Positions 57,503 through 64,000 of a stretch of DNA of 64,000 nucleotides are shown here, in pieces. Within the stretch, counting starts at the first letter, position 1. The number at the start of each line of letters is the position of its first letter. The DNA comes from an uncultured Bacteroidota bacterium (GTDB lineage: Bacteria; Bacteroidota; Bacteroidia; Bacteroidales; P3), in assembly GCA_902776365.1 (NCBI GenBank), contig CACYPU010000002.1:195180-259179 (forward strand), in the 5' to 3' direction. The position numbers were made by a program, and so were the translations under genes. The notes beneath the pieces were generated by a model. The model saw only the letters and a list, made by a program, of their open reading frames with translations. It did no database searches and was not told the origin of the DNA.

Positions 57503-58927
57503 ATGAGTGGATTTTTCGGTATTGTCTCCGAACACCCCTGTATCTCAGATCTGTTCTACGGAACCGATTATCATTCGCATCTGGGCACCAAACGTGCCGG
57601 CCTGGCAACCTTCGACGGCACGCAAGCCCATCAGAACATCCACAACATCCAGAACTCGCACTTCCGTCCGAAGTTCTCGAAGGACCTCCCCGAGATGTCC
57701 GGCAACGTCGGCATCGGCGTCATCTCCGACACCGAGGCGCAGCCCGTGATGGTCAATTCGCACCTCGGCCGCTTCGCCATCGCCACCGTCTCGAAAATCA
57801 ACAACATTGACGCGCTGGAGAAGGAGTGCCTCGACAAGCACCAGCAGTTCACCGACCTCTCCATGGGCCGCACCAACCCCACCGAGCTCGTTGCCCTCCT
57901 CATCTCGCAGGGCAAGGACTTCGTCGAAGGTATCGAGAATGTCTACAACAGCGTCAAAGGCTCCTGCACCATGCTGATACTGACGTCCGACGGAATCATC
58001 GCCGCCCGCGACCGCTATGGTCGCACCCCCATCGTCATCGGCCGTCGTGGCAACGACTACGCCGTCGCTTCCGAGAGCCATTCCTATGTCAACCTCGGCT
58101 ATGAGACCTGCCGCTTCGTGGGTCCCGGCGAAATCGTCAAAATCACCGTCGACGGCGGCATCAAGGTCCTCCGTCCCGCCGAGCAGAAGAACCAAATCTG
58201 CTCCTTCCTCTGGATTTACTACGGCTACCCCTGCACCGAATACGAGGGCATCAATGCCGAATCCGTGCGCTACAACCTCGGTCGCCTCATGGGTCTGCGC
58301 GACGATATCACCCCCGACTTCGTCAGCCCCATCCCCGACAGCGGCATCGGCATGGCCTTGGGCTACAGCAACGGCCGTCAGATTCCCTACAAACGTGGTC
58401 TGCTGAAATATACCCCCACCTGGAGCCGCTCCTTCATGCCGGTCTCCCAGACCGACCGCTTCCTCGTGGCCAAGATGAAGCTCATCCCCAGCCGCGCCAT
58501 GCTCGAGGGCAAAGAGGTGGTCTTCTGCGACGACTCCATCGTCCGCGGCACCCAGCTGCGCGACAACGTCAAGATGCTCTACGACTACGGTGCCAAGAAG
58601 GTGCATGTCCGCATCTCCTGCCCGCCGCTGGTCCATGGATGCACCTTCCTGAACTTCAGCGAGAGCAAGACCGACCGCGAGCTTATCACCCGCCGTGTCA
58701 TCGAGGAACTCGAGGGCACGCCCGCCGCCCAGCTCCCCGCAGACCGTCTGAGCCTCTACCATAACGCCGAGACCAAGGAATACGCCCAGATGGTCGAGGT
58801 CATCCGCCAGCATGTCGGTGTCGACACCCTCAGGTTCAACACCATCGACGATGTCTGCCAGGCCATTGGCCTCCCCAAGGAGTCCATCTGCACCCACTGC
58901 TTCGATGCCAGCTCCTACGGCGACTAA
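57503..58927 (+). CDS. PurF-like amidophosphoribosyltransferase paralogue lacking the glutaminase cysteine
   Basis: A 474-residue protein with the two PurF domains: an Ntn-hydrolase glutaminase-like part (1-~240) and a PRTase with the PRPP loop VVFCDDSIVRGTQLRDN near 342-358. The N-terminus is MSGFFGIVS, so the Cys that becomes the nucleophile in MCGI(V/F)G enzymes is Ser2. The family is known from other Bacteroidota, where it is annotated as PurF. Either it uses free ammonia, or Ser substitutes, or it has another role. C-terminal cysteines (ESICTHCFD) may bind a metal cluster as in some PurF enzymes. Confidence 0.82.
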   Translation: MSGFFGIVSEHPCISDLFYGTDYHSHLGTKRAGLATFDGTQAHQNIHNIQNSHFRPKFSKDLPEMSGNVGIGVISDTEAQPVMVNSHLGRFAIATVSKINNIDALEKECLDKHQQFTDLSMGRTNPTELVALLISQGKDFVEGIENVYNSVKGSCTMLILTSDGIIAARDRYGRTPIVIGRRGNDYAVASESHSYVNLGYETCRFVGPGEIVKITVDGGIKVLRPAEQKNQICSFLWIYYGYPCTEYEGINAESVRYNLGRLMGLRDDITPDFVSPIPDSGIGMALGYSNGRQIPYKRGLLKYTPTWSRSFMPVSQTDRFLVAKMKLIPSRAMLEGKEVVFCDDSIVRGTQLRDNVKMLYDYGAKKVHVRISCPPLVHGCTFLNFSESKTDRELITRRVIEELEGTPAAQLPADRLSLYHNAETKEYAQMVEVIRQHVGVDTLRFNTIDDVCQAIGLPKESICTHCFDASSYGD

Positions 58928-58930
58928 ATG

Positions 58931-58965
58931 AAATTGAAAATTGAAAGTTGAAAATTGAAAAAAAA
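58931..58965 (+). repeat. 7-bp tandem array after the PurF-like gene
   Basis: Units AAATTGA, AAATTGA, AAGTTGA, AAATTGA, then an A-run. Confidence 0.75.
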
Positions 58966-58971
58966 ATAGGA

Positions 58972-60834
58972 ATGAATCATAACGGTCATACTTGTAGGAT
59001 TTTGAAAATGATGTTTTGCGCAAGCATTATTTTCAATTTTCAATTTTCAACTTTCAATTCTCTCCATGCCCAGCGTCCCGGGAAGAAAGCCCCAACGGTC
59101 CTCTCCGTCGCCGACCTCCTGTCCAACTACGGTCTCGACAGCGCCCAGGTCAACGATACCGCTGTCGCTGCCAGCTACCTCGACTCCCAGCCCAGGGATT
59201 ATGTCGCGCTGACCAACCTATGCGTCTCACTCCGCACCAAAGCCCAGACAGCCCTCAACTCCCTCAACAACGACTATCCCCACCGCGACGACCTTATCTG
59301 GATTGATTCCAATATCGTCGTGGCCGACTTCGCTATCTACGACTTCCGCCTCCGCCTCTATGCCGACTTCATGGGGCGCCGCTCCATCCAGTACTCCCGC
59401 CTCGAGCAGCAACGTGTCGAGGCCGAGAAAGAGGCTGCACGTCTCCGTGCCGAAGAGGAGGCTCGTCAGCGCCAGCTCGCTCGCGACAAGGAAGCCGACG
59501 ACCTGCGCCTGTCCATCGAACGTCACCACCGCTCCATCATCTCCGCCTGTGAGGGCGTCGGCATTTCCGATAAAAACAAAATCAAGGAGCTCAAAGACCT
59601 CTACTACTCCTATCTGATGGTCTACAACAAGTACGACCTCTCGCCCTCCCAGGCCACACAGGCGTCCATTGCCCAGCTCGACGAACTCAACGCCTTCCAG
59701 AACGACCTCCTCGACAACGTCCTCGGACAGAACTCCTTGCCCTACCGCATCGAGAACTTCAAGAACCAGCTCAAGGTGCGTTGCGAGAAGGACCACTCCG
59801 ATGTCTACCGCTCCTACTCGCGCGTCTTCAAGCAGACCTCCGTGCCCGTCACCTTCGCCTCGGTGCAAGAGTATCAGGACTATATCGCACGTCTGCAGAC
59901 CATCATCTCCATCCAGCAGCGCTACCTTCAGGCCATCGACCTCCGCACCACCATCGCCTCCAACTACGACGCCATCTCCAACCTCTATGCCAAGAAGTAC
60001 AAGCCCGTCTTCAACGCCTATAAGGACGTCCACCGCACTGTCGACCAGGTGCCTACCTTCACCACCAATGCCGAAAGCCTCAACTTCATCCAGTCGCTCA
60101 CCGACTATGTCGAGGCCCAGCAACTCTACATCCAATACTACCCCGTCCTCGAGGACATCACTCGTCGCTCCGACACCATCCTCAACGGCCGCCATGAGAG
60201 CTTCAAGGACGTCTCCCGCGCCTACCGCGACCTCAAGGACAACCTCATCCCCCTTCCCAGCTTCAAAACCCCCAACGACGCCATCCTCTATGAGCAGCAA
60301 CTGCAGCAGGTGGAACTCCTCCAGGACTCCTACCTCAGGACCATCGAGAAGCGCACCCTCATCCAGCAACTCGACGACTCCCTGAATGACAACCGCAAGC
60401 TGGACCGCACCCTCTGGGACGGCTACCGTCTCCTCCGCAAACAGGTCGACCTTACCCCCGGCTTCACCACCGTCGAGCGCGCACGCTCCTACCTCGCCAC
60501 CCTCGACGACTACATCGCCATCCAGCGCCTCTGCCTCCGTGTGCTCGACAAACGTCGCACCATCGAGGCGCAGGACAAGCAAATCGACCGCCTCGCCTCC
60601 AACTACCGTAACATCGACAAGGCCTATTCCCGCATGAAGAAGGCCTACGACGACTTCGGCGACATAACCAACAACGAGGACCTCCGCCGCTACGACCGCC
60701 AGTGCGAGCACGTCCTCGGGATGCAGCAGGCCTTCATCAACCTCCTCGGATCCGACCTGGCCTCTGACGCCGACACCCGCCTCAAACGCGAGAGCGACAT
60801 CTCCAAGATCAAGCTGGTCCTCGGACTTGAATAA
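58972..60834 (+). CDS. Exported coiled-coil protein of unknown function
   Basis: About 620 residues: a signal peptide (with FNFQFSTFNS encoded by a heptad array, cleavage near LHAQ), then a mostly helical protein. A charged coiled coil (EQQRVEAEKEAARLRAEEEA, near residues 140-175) is followed by about five repeats of ~80 residues, each with a YRxxxxxx...P.F.t..e...y...L..Y....Q pattern (e.g. VFKQTSVPVTFASVQEYQDY, PLPSFKTPNDAILYEQQL). No family is recognised. ATG at 58972 is chosen, ATG at 59008 is also possible. It lies 14 nt before the kinase gene and is probably co-expressed with it. Confidence 0.7.
   Translation: MNHNGHTCRILKMMFCASIIFNFQFSTFNSLHAQRPGKKAPTVLSVADLLSNYGLDSAQVNDTAVAASYLDSQPRDYVALTNLCVSLRTKAQTALNSLNNDYPHRDDLIWIDSNIVVADFAIYDFRLRLYADFMGRRSIQYSRLEQQRVEAEKEAARLRAEEEARQRQLARDKEADDLRLSIERHHRSIISACEGVGISDKNKIKELKDLYYSYLMVYNKYDLSPSQATQASIAQLDELNAFQNDLLDNVLGQNSLPYRIENFKNQLKVRCEKDHSDVYRSYSRVFKQTSVPVTFASVQEYQDYIARLQTIISIQQRYLQAIDLRTTIASNYDAISNLYAKKYKPVFNAYKDVHRTVDQVPTFTTNAESLNFIQSLTDYVEAQQLYIQYYPVLEDITRRSDTILNGRHESFKDVSRAYRDLKDNLIPLPSFKTPNDAILYEQQLQQVELLQDSYLRTIEKRTLIQQLDDSLNDNRKLDRTLWDGYRLLRKQVDLTPGFTTVERARSYLATLDDYIAIQRLCLRVLDKRRTIEAQDKQIDRLASNYRNIDKAYSRMKKAYDDFGDITNNEDLRRYDRQCEHVLGMQQAFINLLGSDLASDADTRLKRESDISKIKLVLGLE
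59030..59064 (+). repeat. 7-bp tandem array in the coiled-coil protein signal peptide
   Basis: Units TTTTCAA x3, CTTTCAA, TTCTCTC. With 58931-58965 it forms an inverted pair around the gene start. Confidence 0.75.
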
Positions 60835-60848
60835 TTTACATCCCTCTT

Positions 60849-62672
60849 ATGGAAAACAATATGCAATCGGTAGCCGAACTGCAGCCAGGTGCAGAACTCT
60901 ACAATGGCAAGTATGTCGTTGAGAAGAAAATAGGACAAGGTGGCTTCGGAATCACCTATCGTGCCGTGCAGAAGGAACTGGGACGTGAAGTCTGTATCAA
61001 AGAATTCTTCCTCGCTACAGGGTGTGTGCGTGACACATACGCCAAAACTATCCATCTGCAGGGCTTGGAAGAAGACCGGTTCGAGAAGTACCGCCAGGCC
61101 TTCGTCAAAGAGGCGCAGACGCTGGCGACGCTGCGCCATCCCGGCATCGTGGAGGTGATAGACATCTTCCACGAGAATAACACCTCCTACATGGTGATGC
61201 CGTTCATCGAAGGGCGCACCCTGCAGAGTATTGTGGACGCCAACGGCCCGTTGGACTATCCCGAGGCCGTGAACTACATGGCGCAGGTGGCCAACGCCGT
61301 GGGCTATATCCATGAGCGCCACATCCTTCACCGCGACATCAAGCCTGACAATATCATCATCACGGCCAACTACATGGCCATCCTTATCGACTTCGGGTCG
61401 GCTCGCGAGTTCGAAGAGGACAAGACGCAAGCCCATACGTCGATAGTGACGCATGGCTATGCCCCTTCGGAACAATATTCCCGCACCAGCCGCAAGGGAG
61501 CCTATACGGACATCTATGCCCTCGGCGCCACGCTCTATTTCATCCTCACAGGCCGTGTGCCTGTCGAGGCGGCGGCCCGCATCACGGAGCCCATGCCCGA
61601 ACCCCGGGAGCTCAGGCCCGACCTCCCCGAGGAGGCCAACCGCACCATCATGAAGGCCATGCAGCTGAAGCCGCAGGACCGCCACCAGAGTATCGTCGAG
61701 TTCATGGACGACCTGAGGAATGTCACACCCACCGTGGCGCTCGACGAGGAAAACCCAACAGAGGTACCACCCCCCATACCTCCTGCAAATCCGACCGACG
61801 AGGGGACTACTAAAAAGAAAAGCCGTCTCCCGTTGATACTGGGCATCGTCTTCGGCGCCTTGCTGCTGATAGGCGGAGCGGTCTTCGCCGCCTTGTATGC
61901 TTTCAATTCGAATGAGACCGAGTCCGTTGATTCAGCCTCAGATGTAAAAGTGGCGAAACAAGAGGAGGTGGTGGAAACGTCCGCCGAAACCCGTTATGTC
62001 TATGCCACACATGTGAGGATGCGCTCTTCGGCCAATGCCAACACCACGGCCAATGTCATAGCCATGCCGTCATACGGCTCCGAAATCAGAATCCCCCATC
62101 CCGACCAGTCCACTTCCGACGGCAACAACACATTCTACTATGCCTATTACGACTCCGTGGACTCCTACGGTAACAAGAGAACCTACGAAGGCTATGTGGC
62201 GTCGGACTTCCTGATGTCCAGGGACGATTTCCTCTACCTCAACAGCATCCTGGGCAACGCGAACGCCGTGAACCTCATTGGCCGCGGTTCCAACGCCAAA
62301 GGCTGCGGCGAGGCACGCTACAAGAGGGCACTCCTCACCTATTTCAAGAGGAACAACTACGTCGGCAACCTCAGCGACAGCGACATCAGACAGTTGGGTC
62401 TCGACCCCTCTGATGTCCAGCGCTGGCAAGTCTCCTGCCGCTATCCGGAATCCAGCACCAACTACGTCTATCACGGTGATCCCAACAACGGAGAGATAGA
62501 GTTCGCCGTCATCATCCAGAACACCTATTCCGGCGACCGGAAGTTGCTCTGCTTCGACTTCGACTCCTACGGCAACGTCTCCTTCTCCCACTCCGAGGAC
62601 ATCTACACCAGCGGCTATCTGTATAGTGTCTACCGATATGGCAATTCAGTTCAAGTATATTATGAACAATAA
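60849..62672 (+). CDS. Transmembrane Ser/Thr protein kinase with extracytoplasmic sensor region
   Basis: A 607-residue Hanks-type kinase. Gly loop IGQGGFGITYRA (29-40), Lys51 in CIKEFF, HRDIKPDN (161-168), DFG (181-183), and an activation segment with THGYAPSEQYS. A Pro-rich linker precedes one helix (327-352). The outer part starts with an SH3b-like segment (YATHVRMRSSANANTTANVI) and ends with a ~150-residue region without a known match; there are no PASTA repeats. It lies between a coiled-coil exported protein and an L,D-transpeptidase, so a role in envelope sensing is a reasonable inference. Confidence 0.9.
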   Translation: MENNMQSVAELQPGAELYNGKYVVEKKIGQGGFGITYRAVQKELGREVCIKEFFLATGCVRDTYAKTIHLQGLEEDRFEKYRQAFVKEAQTLATLRHPGIVEVIDIFHENNTSYMVMPFIEGRTLQSIVDANGPLDYPEAVNYMAQVANAVGYIHERHILHRDIKPDNIIITANYMAILIDFGSAREFEEDKTQAHTSIVTHGYAPSEQYSRTSRKGAYTDIYALGATLYFILTGRVPVEAAARITEPMPEPRELRPDLPEEANRTIMKAMQLKPQDRHQSIVEFMDDLRNVTPTVALDEENPTEVPPPIPPANPTDEGTTKKKSRLPLILGIVFGALLLIGGAVFAALYAFNSNETESVDSASDVKVAKQEEVVETSAETRYVYATHVRMRSSANANTTANVIAMPSYGSEIRIPHPDQSTSDGNNTFYYAYYDSVDSYGNKRTYEGYVASDFLMSRDDFLYLNSILGNANAVNLIGRGSNAKGCGEARYKRALLTYFKRNNYVGNLSDSDIRQLGLDPSDVQRWQVSCRYPESSTNYVYHGDPNNGEIEFAVIIQNTYSGDRKLLCFDFDSYGNVSFSHSEDIYTSGYLYSVYRYGNSVQVYYEQ

Positions 62673-62678
62673 AAGATT

Positions 62679-63323
62679 ATGAAAACAAGAAACAATAAAA
62701 ACAAACTCCTCATCGTACTGGCGGTCATTGCGATAGCCGTCGTGGCATTCCTTATTTTCAGAAACAAGGGCAACGCGGAAGCCCCGGCGCCCGCAACGCC
62801 GCCGCAGGACTCGGTCACCGACAGCGTCCAGGCCACGCAACCTGCGCTGCCGGCAGATACGGTGGAGGCCGCCTTCATCATCATCGACAAGCAGACGATG
62901 ACGCTGCAGCTCTATGACGTCAGCGGAAAACGCCTGATGAACGTGGGTGTCGCCTGCGGCCGCAACTTCGGCAACAAGCTGTGCACGGGTGACATGCGCA
63001 CGCCCGAGGGTGTCTTCACCATCGAGGCCATCCAGGATGCCTCCACGTGGACCCACGACTTCAAGGACGGCAAGGGCGAAATCCCCGGAGCCTACGGCCA
63101 TTGGTTCATCCGCCTTCGCTGCCCCGGCCACAACGGCATCGGCATCCACGGCACCCACGACCCCACCTCCATCGGCAAGCGCTGCACCGAAGGATGCATC
63201 CGCCTGAAAAACGAGAACCTCGACAAGCTGAAGCCGATGGTCCGTCCCGGCATGGTCGTCATCATCCTCCCCTCCAACCGCGACGTCACGGTGAACGACT
63301 CGGTGCTGAACCTCGCAAAATAA
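62679..63323 (+). CDS. L,D-transpeptidase (YkuD domain)
   Basis: A 214-residue membrane-anchored enzyme (one helix, residues 9-26, Pro/Ala-rich spacer to ~60). The YkuD domain shows KQTMTLQLYDVSGKRL, CGRNFGNKLCTGDMRTPEGVF and the catalytic block GIHGTHDPTSIGKRCTEGCIRL with His and the nucleophile Cys. It forms 3-3 cross-links or attaches proteins to peptidoglycan. It follows the kinase gene by 6 nt and is closed by a strong terminator. Confidence 0.93.
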   Translation: MKTRNNKNKLLIVLAVIAIAVVAFLIFRNKGNAEAPAPATPPQDSVTDSVQATQPALPADTVEAAFIIIDKQTMTLQLYDVSGKRLMNVGVACGRNFGNKLCTGDMRTPEGVFTIEAIQDASTWTHDFKDGKGEIPGAYGHWFIRLRCPGHNGIGIHGTHDPTSIGKRCTEGCIRLKNENLDKLKPMVRPGMVVIILPSNRDVTVNDSVLNLAK

Positions 63324-63341
63324 TTACCACACTGAAAACCT

Positions 63342-63383
63342 AACACGCATTCCGCCAATTTTTTGGCGGAATGCGTGTTTTTA
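63342..63383 (+). terminator. Terminator after the L,D-transpeptidase gene
   Basis: A 15-bp perfect stem (AACACGCATTCCGCC with its complement), 8-nt T-rich loop, then TTTAG. Confidence 0.88.
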
Positions 63384-63426
63384 GCATATCATATCTTTCT
63401 GTATTTCAATATCATATTATCACCTT

Positions 63427-63466
63427 GTCTTACTCCTCTCTTACTCCTCTCTTACTCCTCTCCTAA
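63427..63466. repeat. 11-bp tandem array, GTAAGAG family (inverted copy)
   Basis: Plus-strand TCCTCTCTTAC repeated three times after GTCTTAC; on the minus strand GTAAGAGAGGA x3 then GTAAGAC. It matches the array at 38301-38344 in unit, period and terminal GTAAGAC. Confidence 0.85.
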
Positions 63467-63544
63467 TAAAATTTTTCTTGAGTAAGCAATAATAAAGAGA
63501 AAATAACGTTAGAATAAATAAATAATCAATAAAAACATATTCTT

Positions 63545-64000
63545 ATGGCTAAGCAACAGTCTGGTATTCTGGGAGGTTACGTCGGAAAGGTGGGGACCGT
63601 GGTGGGGTATTTCTGGAACGGGAAGCCCTGCATGCGGGCCTACAAACGGCAGGTGAGGAACCCGCGCACGGCGGCGCAGATGGAGCACCGCAGGATGTTC
63701 AAGCAGGAGGTGCAGCTGGCGGCGAAGATGCGTTGGGCCGTGAACACGACGCTGCGCGATGCGGCACGCGAGGCCGGCATGACGGCCTACAACCTCTTCG
63801 TCAAGGTCAACCAGCCGGCCTTCGGCATAGCCGACGAGCGGCTGCTGGTGGACTACAGCGCGCTGATTCTCAGCATGGGCGACGTGGCGCAGGTGCAGCT
63901 CCAGGCGATGGAGTGGACGGCCGACAACGTGCTGAGCGTCAGGTTCGACCGCGGCCGGGGCAGCGGCTACGACCACGTGTACCTATATGTATATGTACCG
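63545..64000 (+). CDS. DUF6266-family protein (3' truncated by the window)
   Basis: The first 152 residues of a protein starting MAKQQSGILGGYVGKVGTVVGY, FWNGKPCMRAYKR, NPRTAAQMEHRRMFKQEV. This opening is the mark of DUF6266 proteins of Bacteroidota, which may be phage- or pilus-derived structural proteins; the function is unknown. Base composition is high in G and C compared with the AT-rich 160 bp in front of it. Confidence 0.85.
   Translation, partial: MAKQQSGILGGYVGKVGTVVGYFWNGKPCMRAYKRQVRNPRTAAQMEHRRMFKQEVQLAAKMRWAVNTTLRDAAREAGMTAYNLFVKVNQPAFGIADERLLVDYSALILSMGDVAQVQLQAMEWTADNVLSVRFDRGRGSGYDHVYLYVYVP

Noticed and set aside
58948-58971. TTG start of the coiled-coil protein within the heptad array
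   Set aside because: An ATG at 58972 gives a more usual start and signal peptide.

Overview
The window is chromosomal DNA from a member of the Bacteroidota, most likely a Bacteroidales species. The evidence is promoters of the Bacteroidota type (TTTG, 19-20 nt, TAnnTTTG) in front of many genes, few purine-rich ribosome binding sites, a gingipain-like protease with a type IX secretion sorting domain, lipoproteins, and families typical of this phylum (DUF1599, DUF4293, DUF2975 with a small XRE regulator, YfhO, DUF6266, BT_3928-like DoxX). No plasmid, phage or CRISPR locus is visible.

Layout. 0-2.7 kb: end of manC, a small membrane protein, an S41-type lipoprotein and an outer-membrane barrel. 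2.8-6.5 kb: a possible small genomic island with a tyrosine-recombinase remnant, a class M sirtuin, a zinc macrodomain protein, an HxlR regulator and a degenerate metallo-beta-lactamase-like lipoprotein. It is bounded by near-identical 23-bp repeats and lies next to tRNA-Asn. 6.7-13.2 kb: nnrD, an M16 protease, DUF2975/XRE, cdaA and folP on the minus strand. 13.3-24 kb: a long plus-strand run (DUF1599, DoxX, DUF4293, tsaE, rsfS, ftsH, cdsA, psd, an RluA-type synthase, a C25 protease, an FKBP). 24-40.8 kb: speA, an undecaprenyl-phosphate sugar transferase, a GHKL ATPase with a phosphoesterase, an EamA transporter, a TamA/BamA-like barrel, waaA, proS, a methyltransferase, an aquaporin, mtaB, a probable small RNA and a MORN protein. 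40.9-47.1 kb: a tightly packed operon that looks like a pathway for a CMP-activated acidic (ulosonic-type) sugar and its transfer. 47-52.5 kb: GT2, YfhO and the c-di-AMP phosphodiesterase pgpH. 52.6-64 kb: a DUF4412-like protein, ftsK, two small Cys-rich lipoproteins with a DoxX-thioredoxin fusion, a PurF paralogue without its nucleophile, a coiled-coil exported protein, a transmembrane Ser/Thr kinase, an L,D-transpeptidase and a partial DUF6266 gene.

Three themes stand out. (1) The 40.9-47 kb operon holds a CMP-sugar synthetase, a KdsC phosphatase fused to a YhcH/NanQ-type anomerase and an HP-motif sialyltransferase-like enzyme. It has no NeuB- or KdsA-type synthase; a DRE-TIM aldolase and a two-gene TPP enzyme stand in that place. 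(2) The sirtuin/zinc-macrodomain pair is a candidate reversible ADP-ribosylation switch controlled by an HxlR regulator and possibly carried by an island. (3) The window is scattered with short tandem arrays of fixed period (7, 8, 10 or 11 bp). They lie between genes and also inside conserved genes in frame, and several of them form signal peptides. One class is a recognisable 40-bp element built of five 8-bp units.

All assignments come from reading the sequence and recalling families. No database search was run.
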